From Closterium sp. Naga37s-1 (lineage: Eukaryota > Streptophyta > Zygnematophyceae > Desmidiales > Closteriaceae): a DNA stretch of 64,000 nucleotides. The stretch lies in NCBI GenBank assembly GCA_947471745.1, contig CANJKZ010000774.1, positions 3,206,001-3,270,000 of the forward strand, given 5' to 3'. This document shows positions 30,117-39,800 of this stretch, in pieces. Made by a program: the position numbers and the translations under genes. Numbering within the stretch: position 1 is the first letter of the stretch; each line of letters begins with the position of its first letter. The notes beneath the pieces were generated by a model, which did not search any database, had not been told where the DNA came from, and was given only the letters and a program-made list of their open reading frames with translations.

Positions 30117-32990
30117 CGCATATAAATAATCACCACGAACCTTACCACCACACCACCCACCGTGAACCGCCAGGTGTCGCTCAATCATTCGCCGCAGCTT
30201 CAGGCTCGCCTGGTCCGTGCTGCCAGCTGTCGCCTCGCCCATCTCCGCCACGTTGGCACATGCCTTGTCCGCCCTCCACCTCGGCTCCGGGGGATCAAAG
30301 GGCGGCTCAGAGGCCCCTCCTCCTCCTGCTGCTCCTCCTCCTCCTCCTCCTCCTCCCCTTCCTGCTGCATGTCTCATCCGCCACAGAGCCTTCAAACGCT
30401 CTTTCTTCTTCTCCTTGCCTCGTCCGGCCTTCTTTTCCTTCTTTGCCTTGAGCTTGCTTCGCCCCTGGGTCTTGCCCCCTCCTGACTTGTGCTTCCTTTC
30501 CTCCTCCTCCTCCTCCTCCTCCTCCTCCTCCTCCTCCTCCTCCTCCTCCTCCTCCTCCTCCTCCTCCTCCTCCTCCTCCTCCTCCTCCTCCTCCTCCTCC
30601 TCCTCCTCCTCCTCCTCCTCCTCCTCCTCCTCGTCTGCACCCATTCCCTTGAACCCAATAAGCTTGCCAAAATCGCCCATACTGCGGCTGCCACCCCGTC
30701 CCGCCCCAAACCCCGCTTCCTCTAAATCATCGTCCAGTTGCTCCTCCTCTGCTTCCCCCGCCTCCTCCTTGTCTGCACCCACTCCCTTCAAGTCAACGAG
30801 GCTGCCCAAGTCACCCATACTGCGACTGCCATTGAGACTGCCATACCTTCCCGCCCCAAACCCCGCTTCTTCCAAATCGTCTTCTAGCTCATTCTCTGCT
30901 TCCTGTAACCCCGCCTTTGCTCCCCCCTCCACTTCCCCCTCTGCTTCCCCGTCTGTTTCTCCCTCTGCTTTCTTGAGTTTCAATCCAGCTACAGCGCTGC
31001 TCTTTCTCGCCCCAAGTCCCCGTTCTTCCATCTCACCCTCAAGGCCCCTCCCATCGTTCCACCTGCTTTTATCCCCACTGTCCCCCTCGCTTCCCTCCTC
31101 CTCCTCCCCTTCCTCGTCCTCTTCCTCCTCTTCCTCCTCCGCCTCCTCCTCCTCCTCCTCCTCCTCCTCTTCTCCCTCTTCCCCAATATCATAATCGTCC
31201 AGCCCGCCTTTCCCCTCCCCTTCGCCTTCTCTTTGCCTTTTCCCTAATCCCCCCTCCACAAGTTCCTTCTCATATCCCCCCTTCTCCTCTTCCCCCTTCT
31301 CCTCTTCCCCCTTGCCCTCCTTGGACCCTTTCCCTCCTCTCTCATTGTAATCCCCTCCCTCGTACCCGCCCTCCCTACCCTCTTCCTCCTCCTCCCCAAC
31401 CTCTTCCTCCTCCTCCCCACCCTCCCCCTCCTCTTTCGCACCCTCTCCCTCCTCTTCCCCATCCTCTCTTTCCTCGTCCCCATCCTCTCTTCCCTCCTCC
31501 CCAACCTCTTCCCCCTGCTCCCCACCCTCTCCCTCCTCCTCCCCATTCTCTCCCTCCTCCTCCTCCTCCCCATCCTTCCTCTCTCGCTCACCACTCTCGC
31601 CGCCTTCCACATCTCCCCCAGCCTTCACTCTACCCACGCTTACCCTCTCTCTTCTACCTCTCACCCCTCCCTTTTCTCCCTGAATTCTCGCTCCTTCTCC
31701 TTCCTCCCCTCTGCCTGCCTGATGACCATCACTTTCAACCCGTTCCTCCCCTTTTCCTTCCCCTTCCCCTTCCCCGTCCTTCTCCTCCCCTTTTTCCACT
31801 CCCCCGCTCTCCCCGTTCCCCTTCCCCCTAACTGAAACCCCCCCATCCGCAACCTCCCCTTCCGCTTCCGCCTTCCCCTGAGCACCACTCTCAAATCTCC
31901 TCCGGTCCCCACCCCCCTCCACCTCGATTCCCCCTTCCCCCTCAACTTCCCCCGTCCCCCCAATTCCCCCTTTCCGCTCGGCACTCCCCCCTTTGCCACG
32001 CCTAGGCCACAGCTCTCCCGCATCCCGCCAAGACATCTCCTGCCCGGGCCACCCGCCCTCCAGCATAGCGCCAACCATTGCGAGCTGCTCCTCCCGCCCA
32101 TCCTCCCGCCCATCCTCCCGCCCATCCTCCTCCCGCCCATCCCCCTCCCAATCCCCATGCTCCCTTCCGTCCTCGCTCTCATTTCCCTCCTCACGCTCCT
32201 CCCCCTGCACTCCCCCGCTCCCGTCAATCGCATTCCTCACACTCTCTCCCACGGAACTGCTACCACTCCCCTCCTCATCCTCCTCGTTCCGCTCCTCCTC
32301 CTGTTTCCCCGCGCGCCCCTCTTTTTCCCGAGCCTCCTGTTTCCCCTCCGCCTTGTCAATCCCGCCAGGATTTGAAACGGAGTTATCCCCTCCAAATTCT
32401 CCCTCCGCTTGCCTGCCTTCGGTCCTTCCTCTCCCGGACTTTCCGGACCCTTCGCCCTCGAAATTCGCAGCTAGCCATCTCTTTTTTATCTCAGCCGTTG
32501 GATGTGTCAGGCGATCCCCACCGTAGCTGATGTGACCCTCGTGTTGCGCGCTTTCCGGCCCAGATTCGGTAACGGTCACTATATTCTGATCTTCCGTTCC
32601 TCGTTGAATTTCGCCGTCTACAGTCAAGTGTGACAGCTTCGCAATGTGGTTACCCGATTCATGGAGTTTCGTATGCCCGAGCAGATGAAACAGGAAGGCT
32701 GCGAAGAAAATCGCAGTCCATGTGACTATATTGAGATTGTTACCACACAGACTCGAAAACCACCCTCGGTGCTGGTGTCTCGTCTTGCTGTGCGAATTCA
32801 GGTGAACGTGCGAAATCGTGTGCGACGAGGCGTGCGAACGAGTGTTCGGAGGACTTTGCGACAGGCCATGCGAGTGAGCACCTGGGGGTGAGCGAAGGTG
32901 AGTGCACGGCGGGAGGGATTGTGACTGTAAGCGAGTCGGACGCTCTTGGCGGATCTTCGCAGGGTCCTTCACGACTACGGCCGGACCCAT
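21385..32990 (-). CDS. Predicted Golgi type II membrane glycosyltransferase (fucosyltransferase-like), many exon copies
   Basis: Seven exons join in frame: 32990-30146, 29711-29549, 28494-28258, 27556-27314, 26429-25481, 24407-24333 and 24052-23884. A final coding block reads to a stop at 21385; its junction is unresolved. Exon 1 encodes a basic cytosolic N-terminus, one membrane segment (about residues 87-105, IVTWTAIFFAAFLFHLLG) and a roughly 700-residue acidic stem with a long poly-Glu tract. The catalytic part has GLGNNLYKILTAPALALMLN (like the nucleotide-sugar-fold start of xyloglucan or O-fucosyltransferases), DVVIHFRHGG, KLRVVVVADHPSVFRK and FISAGRSRVFTTFSQLAASL, in the order expected for a GT-B enzyme. 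A Lys- and Gly/Ala/Pro-rich insert sits in exon 5. The likely role is sugar transfer to cell-wall or secreted glycans in the Golgi; donor and acceptor are unknown. Almost every exon has extra tandem copies, listed separately. Family assignment is moderate; gene existence is well supported by phase matching. Confidence 0.7.
21894..22005 (+). repeat. 20-bp minisatellite
   Basis: About six head-to-tail copies of GGGGAAGGGGAGGGGGAAAT with few changes, in the 3' part of the glycosyltransferase gene. Confidence 0.85.
22080..24052 (-). repeat. Copies of glycosyltransferase exon 7
   Basis: The full exon is 24052-23884. The stretch RYAFIS(A/V)GRS(R/S)VFTT recurs near 23790 and near 22170. The first of these keeps the CTAG/GTGAG donor. 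The second lacks a clear donor and merges into a diverged copy of the final coding block. The LTR element at 22252-23676 inserted between the two. Confidence 0.75.
22252..23676 (+). mobile_element. Small non-autonomous LTR element (1425 bp)
   Basis: The 142-bp LTRs (22252-22393 and 23535-23676) differ at about three sites and are bounded by a perfect TSD CCAAC (22247-22251 and 23677-23681). The primer-binding site TGGTATCAGAGC is 22394-22405 and the polypurine tract GGCTATGGGGGTG precedes the right LTR. The interior is GC-rich with CGCGCGGCGG-like repeats and a G-run near 22800-22830. It has no gag or pol. It lies inside the 3' part of the glycosyltransferase gene, between exon copies. Confidence 0.93.
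24272..24312 (+). repeat. Poly-T run of about 41 bases
   Basis: A homopolymer in the intron between exons 6 and 7 of the glycosyltransferase gene (poly-A on the coding strand). Confidence 0.9.
24333..24683 (-). repeat. Three copies of glycosyltransferase exon 6
   Basis: The copies start at 24683, 24537 and 24407, each after CATCAG, in phase 0, encoding IIRFD(N/H)AKFVRRHPESPLA. Only the last is followed by SAKNKS and a GTAAGC donor. Spacing is about 130-146 bp. Confidence 0.83.
24966..25123 (+). repeat. 11-bp minisatellite
   Basis: About 14 tandem copies of CCTATCCTGCG between a tail copy of exon 5 and the truncated copy downstream. No spacers, so not a CRISPR array. Confidence 0.88.
25325..25344. 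repeat. TTTTGAG palindrome
   Basis: CTTTTGAGTCGACTCAAAAG is a perfect palindrome, with GGTGA just before it. Confidence 0.85.
25379..25397. repeat. TTTTGAG palindrome
   Basis: TTTTGAGTTGACTCAAAA has one central imperfection; it sits in a tandem repeat with the copy at 25325. Confidence 0.8.
26563..26580. repeat. TTTTGAG palindrome inside an exon copy
   Basis: TTTTGAGACCTCTCAAAA interrupts the first head copy of exon 5. Confidence 0.82.
26738..27556 (-). repeat. Copies of the 3' half of glycosyltransferase exon 4
   Basis: The sequence for AV(K/R)WALGSGGKDADVVIHF occurs four times, ending at 27314, about 27094, 26869 and about 26738. The first three keep the GTGAGT donor; the last has ATGAGT and cannot splice normally. 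The copies carry coding changes (RHGG, HHGG, RHNG). Confidence 0.8.
27314..27957 (-). repeat. Copies of the 5' half of glycosyltransferase exon 4
   Basis: Starts with matching acceptors are at 27957, 27690 and 27556, with a headless piece at about 27808-27742. All encode DDALDSV(G/P)(I/V)QTFLK(N/T)LH and the following RERAHAI(L/M)G-like stretch. Only the 27556 copy continues into WDPNSRPNLFGEIARVLLL. TTTTGAG palindromes lie at the ends of two copies. Confidence 0.8.
27787..27866. repeat. Three TTTTGAG palindromes in tandem
   Basis: TTTTGAGTCGTCTCAAAA and two TTTTGAGACGTCTCAAAA, separated by CACTTCTTCAA, between copies of exon 4. Confidence 0.88.
28258..28983 (-). repeat. Three copies of glycosyltransferase exon 3
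   Basis: The copies start at 28983, 28719 and 28494, each after a C-rich CAG acceptor and each in the same phase (first base completes a Tyr codon). All encode GTRP(V/L)MESN(R/K)TVGQR and FSMLE. Only the 28494-28258 copy continues through NRARSRTMCADWFTWQEP to a GTGCGT donor. The first copy is broken by a TTTTGAG palindrome; the second stops after RRPLMLRT. A loose copy of the end of exon 3 (GGTCCACGTGGCAG) lies near 28150. Confidence 0.82.
28914..28935. repeat. TTTTGAG palindrome inside an exon copy
   Basis: CTTTTGAGTCGACTCAAAAG breaks the first copy of exon 3, where the other copies have CCATAGCCG. Confidence 0.87.
29021..29979 (-). repeat. Copies of glycosyltransferase exon 2
   Basis: The intact copy is 29711-29549. 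A second copy starts at 29979 with the same CTGCAG acceptor and the same first 28 codons, but a two-base insertion after GLG breaks the frame, so it is dead. Three further partial copies of the exon's 3' half (LMLNRS with a following CTAGTGAGT-like donor) end near 29383, 29193 and 29028, spaced about 165-190 bp. Each carries its own intron-like sequence rich in CACCCCACC. Confidence 0.8.
30033..30116 (+). repeat. ATATAC hexanucleotide microsatellite
   Basis: About 13 copies of ATATAC in the first intron of the glycosyltransferase gene, just after the GTAAGG donor. Confidence 0.92.
30500..30632 (+). repeat. CTC trinucleotide run encoding poly-Glu
   Basis: About 44 uninterrupted triplets; on the minus strand they read GAG and encode a poly-glutamate tract in the stem of the glycosyltransferase. 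It is probably length-variable. Confidence 0.92.
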
Positions 32991-35114
32991 AATGTTATTA
33001 TATCGCGCGACGCGGCACTTGATTCGAGGACGAGGACGTTGCTCGGAATAAATAAATGTGGTCGCGTTAAGACGTCAGTCAAAATAAACAGTGCTAACGT
33101 ACAGCTCGGTAGACGGATGCCGGCCAGCTGGCAGGAGCTATGGTGAACCTAGACAACTACGAGGCGATCCGTTCCATTTGTTTTCCATTGATGCTGCTCA
33201 CGGAAAGTCGTTTCAGCAGCAAGGCCGGAACGGAAAGCAAGCTAGGAGATTTGCCTCATGCTGCTGCCGACCTTCACATTCTGGAATCGCCATTACCAGC
33301 AGAGACTGAACCAGAATACATGTTCGTCGTGAGTCGTGATTTGTAATCAACGGCACATAGCCCTGGGCATTCCGAAGCAAGCAGCAAATTCCAGGCTTGG
33401 GTCTGGTTCGGACAGCCTGCTGGTTTGACACTGGTCTGGACTCAGCTTTGAGATTCCCAACAAGTGTCTGGTTTGGGCACGTCCTTCGGCTCGGCACAAA
33501 AAACTCTTCGTTCGGTTCGGCTGAGCCTTTGATGGGAGGTTGTACATTGGTGTGTCTGGCGATTTGGCCCTGACAGATTTGGTCCAGGGGGTTCGAGCTT
33601 GGCGGGTCGAAGCCCGAATTCGTCGGCATGGATCTCGGTGTATGGGCAGCTGCACAGACATGGGATGGTGGGATTCATGAAGCATTACGTGAGGCTGTCA
33701 CCACCAGTCACGACAGTCGCACGCTTGTTTGGCGAAAGGTGCGGGAGGTGAACTCAGTAGGACGCGGTTCGCAACTGGGGAATATGTGCCGCTCGAGTTT
33801 TGGGGAATAAGCGGATGGTCACTAACAAAGGCCTCGATAACAGGTACGGTAAAGTAAAAGGAAAATCGTGAACGATCAGCATTTATAATGGTTTGTTATC
33901 ACGTCTGGTTATTTACTGGAAAATAATCGAGCAAGATGAAGGATTTCTTATTCATCGGCTATATTACAACTTCATTTTGCAGACGCAATAAAACAAATTA
34001 ATGCAGTGATATGTGCTCTGATTTATCTGTGGGATTTGAAGACATCCTATGACATGGAGGATGCACATGGAGGTTGTTCCTGTCCATGTGACTGGTTTTA
34101 TATATATTAAACAAACAGACAGACTTCTGTTATGGTTAATACATCAAGAAGGTGGATTAGTAAGCAACAAAGCGTCTGTGTGAATTTAGGGTTGTTACTA
34201 ATCGAGGATTCTACTAAAGGCGCATATTCTATCGTCATGTCATGACACGTCGACACCTTATCAGTAAGCATGCTACGTGTGATCTCAACAAGCAGCGATA
34301 GGTAAGGAGAGTGCTGCACAGAATTTCTGGCCGTCGATGAGAAATCACGAGGTGGTGATTGCTGCCCGCTGCCGTGGCGACCATTTTGTGGAGAGCCCCT
34401 ATCACCACCAATAAGCTGGCGTCAACAACCCGAATCGCTATGGCGACCGCCGTCCTTTCGAAACGCCTTCAATACTTTTGTTACCACATGTATGCTTTCT
34501 TGGGCAGCCTCTGGTCCAGAACACCAGCGAATCAGCGAGTTTGTGGTGTCATCGGCCTTGAGGAATGTTTTTATTTTATAAGTTTCTGTCACGAATCGGG
34601 CTACTCATACTGAGTGCATGAAGACCGAACCCTTTGTGCATAAGTCAGTGTCACTCACGACGAAGGGAATGTTTGTGTCGAACTCCCTGAAAGCCATGTG
34701 ATGTAGGAGGAAGAAGGCAAAAGCAACATCCAGCCATCAACAAGCGACCCTCAACTGATCATTCTTGTTCTTACAAGGGAACGTTAGCGTATGCCTGGGG
34801 TCTCCAATCAATCCAGTAAAGTATATCCCCTTTCTAGGAGACACAAAACTATCTGCTAGAGACCTGGGCACCCTGTGTTGATTCCATTTTTTTGGTAAGG
34901 AGGAAACCGGGTAAGGATGTGTGCTATTCGGCTGCCCGCCGCAGCCGCTCAAACCTCCTCCCAAACCGCGATGCACTTCCATCAAGCGACCCACCAGCAA
35001 GAGCAGATTTGGAGGATAAATGCCGACGAATTCCAAGATCATTGACAATCAATCCCACACAAGAGTCGTAGTCCTTGGTTCTTTCTTGGGGCTCTGCTCC
35101 CGTCTTTCTTCATC
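32991..35114. other. No gene recognised
   Basis: This region should contain the promoter and 5' UTR of the glycosyltransferase (minus) and of the secreted protein gene (plus). An ORF at 33140-33346 (68 codons, starting MVNLDNYEAIRS) has a GTGAGT donor-like word near its end and might be a first exon, but nothing downstream continues it and I do not recognise it. Confidence 0.3.
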
Positions 35115-36013
35115 ATGGCTCCGATGAGGCTTCTCGGCGCTCTTATTGTCGCCAGTTCGGTGCTGCTCGTCGCCTTGCTCACGCCGTCCGCTCATGCTGA
35201 TTCCAGCGCCGTCGTCAGTGCTGGTAAGCTCCGTTTTCCAGCACGTAATTTCTGCTGTTCATTGAAACGCTCATTTCAAAAGAACCATGTTCTCTGGTCA
35301 GAATCTGTACATTTTGCTTCTAAGTGTCCACATTTTGAAGATTGGATGACGAATTGCTCTGACTGTTCGCAGGTAAATTGACTCTCGGAGCCAGGCGATT
35401 CTTGGACGACGACCATCACGACCATCATGACGATCACCACGATCATCATGATGACCACCACGACGATCATCATCATGACGACCACCATGACGATCATCAT
35501 CATGACGATGACGATCATCACGAGAAGAAGGAGAAACCCAAGCCTAAGCCTAAGCCGTCGCCGAAGCCGAAGCCGCATCTTACATGCATGCAGAAATTCC
35601 AGCTCAAGCACAAGTCATGCGCGGAGAAGAAGCACGAGTGCATGGAGAAAGCATCGGGTTCCTCCTCCGGCATGGCGACGTGCGAGGCGCAGGCTAAGAC
35701 GTGCGGGCGCAAGGCGTACCAGTCGTTTAAGAACTGCAAGTACGGCAAGTGGGGGTGCAAGGACTGGTGCCTTTACCACCGGCGGCAGTGCTACAAGGGG
35801 CATGGAGTGGGGTGTGAGGCGAAGTACGCTACGTGCGTGAAGGCGTGTACGAAGCCCAAGAAGAAGGAGCATGACCATGATGATGACGACCATCATGACG
35901 ACCATGATGATCATCATGACGATCATCATCATGACGACGACCACCATGACCACCATGACCACCATGATGATCACCATGATGATCACCATGACGACCACCA
36001 TCACGATGAGTAA
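35115..36013 (+). CDS. Secreted His/Asp-rich, Cys-rich protein, function unknown
   Basis: Two exons, 35115-35223 and 35373-36013 (TAA), separated by a GT-AG intron (35224-35372), give 249 residues. Residues 1-28 are a clear signal peptide (LLGALIVASSVLLVALLTPS, cleavage probably after AHA). Next come a His/Asp block (DDHHDHHDDHH type), a Lys/Pro linker (PKPKPKPSPKPKP), a roughly 95-residue core with about 12 cysteines (motifs LTCMQKFQ, KTCGRK, GCKDWCLYHRRQCYKG and YATCVKACTK), and a second His/Asp block to the end. The layout suggests export to wall, vacuole or secretory compartments and binding of divalent metal by the His/Asp blocks, with a disulphide-stabilised core between. No known family is recognised; metal binding is inferred from composition. 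Two AATAAA signals follow at 36198-36207. Confidence 0.85.
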
Positions 36014-36197
36014 ATTGTCACACCCTCTTTGCGATTACCAGTAATTAGTGAGCTGCAGGCTTTAGCTGGCTGTGAGGGTTGGTAGATGCTCTCAATCACA
36101 CAGTGCTGCGGTGAGGCGTGTTGAGTTGTTGTGGGTTGAGTGGGGTAGAGGGGAGTGTGTGAGTTTGTTGGGTGGGGAGTAGTTTAGGATAGAGGGG

Positions 36198-36207
36198 AAT
36201 AAATAAA
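36198..36207 (+). terminator. Possible poly(A) signal of the His/Asp-rich protein gene
   Basis: Overlapping AATAAATAAA lies 185 bp after the stop codon. Confidence 0.4.
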
Positions 36208-36220
36208 TTTGTGATGTACT

Positions 36221-36802
36221 TGGGAGTATATTTGGCGGTGAGGGCACTGGAGGCAAGAAATGACTTCTGCACAAGACACCTCCCTTCAGTGCAGCCCTAA
36301 CATCAGAACAGAACAGAACAACCAGAGATTGCTGAGCTTCCTATCCCACTCCTCATCCTTGCAACTCCCTTGTCACATTGAGACAAAAGCCAGTTTTGAA
36401 CATACAGCTTTAATTACATACTGATACTCATTGCAAAGTCGTGTCAAATTGAGACGGCTGCCTCATTTGAATCACCCTTGCAGGACAAGGCGGGCACACT
36501 AGCAGAGGAGAGCAGAGAGCACCTGTGTGGGGCGAGAGGGAAGGGAACAAACGTGGGTGTGGAAGGGGTAGGAGGGGGGAGTGGGAGGGAAGGCGAAGGG
36601 AGTTGTAATGTGAAGCAGAGAAGAGCAAAGAGATTTTGGAAGAGGCGGGAGGAAGCAAAGAAAGGACAATGAGCGGGGAGAGCGGGGGGGCAAAAGGTAA
36701 ACGCTGGGAGGAGAACGCAAAATGGGTGTGTATTGTGAAGAACATGGCTACAGAGGAAATGTGTGTGGGATATGCGAGAAAAATAAACCAGTTCTGAAAC
36801 GT
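36221..36802. other. No gene recognised
   Basis: A low-complexity purine-rich stretch (about 36480-36720) between the secreted-protein gene and the broken end of the next Copia element. Pyrimidine-rich open frames on the minus strand look like chance. Confidence 0.35.
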
Positions 36803-39800
36803 CAAGCGAGTGGACCTCGTAGTCACGCTGAGCAGCTACGTGCAGCAGTACCCGAAGAGTGGTCATCTTCGGGGTAGGGGAGAAGGTCTGGAAGAAGTCA
36901 ACTCCCTGTCGCTGGCTGAAGCCACGTGCAACGTAACGCGCCTTGAAGACAGGCGGAGAACCCGGCGGCCGCTTCACCCTGAAGATCCACATGCCACTGA
37001 CGATGTTCGCCCCAGGCGGGGGAACCTCGTCGACGTAGGTGCCTGTGGACTTCCAGGAAGCCATCTCGGCGTCCATGGCTGCCTGCCACTGAGAGGAGTA
37101 GGGACCCTCTATCGCCTCTGCGTAAGAGCGCGGGGTCGGGATGTCTGGTGCATCCGGGTCTCCCTCAGGGGCAATCAGCATGGACACGAGATGAGGTACA
37201 GAAGCGGCAAAGCACTCAAATTCCTCCTGTCTGTCCTCAAGAACGTCCGTGCCAAGAGCACACTCACCCCCGACGGACGGAGGACAGACAGACGCAGACG
37301 CAGAACTCAGCAACAAGACTAGTGGCGCAGTCTAGGCGACAGGCTGCAGCAAAGTCAACAAGCTCAGTAACAAGACCAGACGCAGCAGTGGACTCAAACA
37401 AAGGGTCAGTGACAGCAGTGGCCAGAAAACACGTGATAGCAGCACGGAGGGAGTCAGACGCAGGGTCCGGACCGGCAGGAAGAGAGGACGCAGGAGGAGA
37501 CGGCAGAGGGACACGCTGTGGAGCAGTGGAAGGACGCAGAGTCATAGAGTGAGTGCCAGGGACAGGAGGAGGACGCGGACGCGAAACACGACCAGCACGA
37601 ACAGAACGGACAGGCGACGCAGAACGAGACTCAGGCGACACAGGACGCGACTCAGGCTCACGACGCTCCGTAAGACCTCTAGTCGGTCCAGAGTAAGGAG
37701 AAGGACCAGGCAGTGGAGAGGCCGGCTGTAACTGCGACTGGGACTGGACAGGCGGTGGACTCAGGGAAGGAGGAGGAGGACCAGGAGAAGGCGGGGAGCC
37801 AAGAACCTGCTGAAGGAGCGGAACGTAGTACGGCCGCGGCCGCGCAGCGCCTCCAGAAACAGCAGAGACAGGACCGGTACCCTCAGCCCCAGGGTCTCCA
37901 GTCCCAGCAGCACCTCCAACAGCTCCAACAGCTCCAGCACCAGCAGCACCTCCAGCAGCTCCAGCAGCTCCAGCACCAGCAGCACCTCCAGTACCAGCAG
38001 CACCACCAGCAGCTCTAGCAGTACCTCCAGTAGCTCCAGCAGCTCCAGCACCAGCAGCACCTCCAGCAACTCCAGCACCAGCAGCACCTCCAGCACCTCC
38101 AGCACCTCCAGCACCAGCAGCACCACCAGAAGCTCTAGCAGCACCCCCAGCACCAGCAGCACCTCCAGCAGCTCCAGCAGCAGCAGCACCAGCACCCGCA
38201 GCACCTCCAGCAGCTCCAGCAGCACCTCCAGCATCTCCAGCAGTACCAGCACCAGCAGCACCTCGACAGCGCCGAGAGTACCACTCACGAAGCTGCTGTG
38301 GAGAGAGAGGCTCCCGCCACGACGGGACACCTAGAGCACCTCCAGACTCAACACGCGCAGGCTCAGCACCTCCACACACAGTACCCTCAGGCTCCACACG
38401 CCCAGGCTCAGCACCCCCAGACTCAGCACCCCCAGACTCAGCACCCCCAGGCTCCACACGCTCAGGCTCAGCACCCCCAGTCCCCGCACCCCTAGTCCCC
38501 GCACCCGCAGGCTCAGCACCCCTAGCAGCACCTGAGTCGACAGCTACCTCGACCGGCTCGGCAGGGTCTACCTGGGACACACCTGAGGGGGCAGGACCCT
38601 TGGGGGGGAGGGGGTCTACCGGGGGAGTACCTGGTGCTAGGAAGAGCGGCGGGGGGGGGGAGAGAGGCAGTGCGGTAGGGAAAGAGACGGTAGTACGACA
38701 CCGACTCGTCAAACGTGACGTCCTGAGAGGACAGAACACGCCGCGAGGTGGGGTGGTAGAACTGCCACCCGGGTGCGTCAGGAGGGAAGCCAAGGAAGAC
38801 ACAGGGAACGGCACGGGAGGACAGCTTGTCCGCTGTAGTATCGCGGACAAAAGCTCGAGATCCCCAGACACGGAACGCGGACGCATCGCCAACCTTCCCC
38901 ATCCACCGCAGAGTAGGTGTGGTCTCCGGCAAGGAGACACGAGGCTGAAGGTTGATCTGATGCGCAGCGTACTGAACCGCGAACGGCCACAGAAAATGGG
39001 GAGCAGCCGCATGGATCATGGACGTACGAGCGACGTCCATGGCCATGCCAATGCGGCGCTCAGCAATCCCATTTTGCTGCGGGGAGGCCGGAAGCGTGAA
39101 CGTCTGGCGGATGCCCTCCGAACGACAGAAGGCCCTCAGGAGGTCGGAGGAAAACTCCCCACCTCTGTCTGAGTGCAGACGCAGAACAGGAAGGTCTGAA
39201 CCGAAACTCTCACTGAGCTGGCGACGAGCACCGCGGATCCAGTCGATCAACACCTCAGGGACCTCACCCTTGCTGCGCAAGGGGAAGACTGTGGTGTAAC
39301 GCGAGTAGTCATCAACAACCAGTAGGAAGTAACGCTCGTGACCCTGTCCACGGACGCGGGCTGGGCCCCACACGTCCATGTGAAGAGTCTGCAGAGGAGC
39401 CTCAGTCGGAGGGAACGAGGAGGAGTGAGGAGCGGCGCGCTGCCTGCCCTCGACACAAGGTACACAGGTGGGGGCAGGGCCCGGAGGAAGGGGAGGGAGT
39501 GACCGGGGTAGACCCGAGACAAGGGCACGGGAGGCCATACCTCGAAGACGAGGCAGGGAGGGGTGACCAAGGCGGTGGTGCCAAAGGAGAGTCTCGTGCG
39601 ACAGAGGACGACACGAGCAGGGGGTAGACGCAGGACTAGACCTGGACGCGGCAGCAAGCACCTGACTAGACGTAGCTACCTGACCAGACGCAGAGACCGG
39701 AGGAGACGCAGTAGTCAGTGTGTACAGACTCGACCCTGGCCGACGGGTGAACGTGGCCAGGTGGCGGCCCGTCCGAGAGCAAGTGCAGTGGGTCACACGC

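Noticed and set aside
30217..31194. Long plus-strand Ser/Pro/Leu-rich open frames at 30217-32530
   Set aside because: They are the complement of the Glu/Gly-rich exon 1 of the glycosyltransferase; the minus frame has a membrane segment, splice donor and phase match.
33140..33346. A 68-codon ORF starting MVNLDNYEAIRS as a gene
   Set aside because: No family is recognised, no following exon was found, and open frames of this size are common here.
35427..35840. Second frame of the His/Asp gene (Thr/Ile/Met repeats, then Arg/Ser)
   Set aside because: A shifted reading of the GATGACCAC repeat; the chosen frame has the signal peptide, splice junction and cysteine pattern.
37148..38495. Plus-strand Gln/His-rich open frames (HPQTQHPQ, QQLQQL types)
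   Set aside because: They mirror the Gly/Ala linker of element 3 on the other strand and have no family features.
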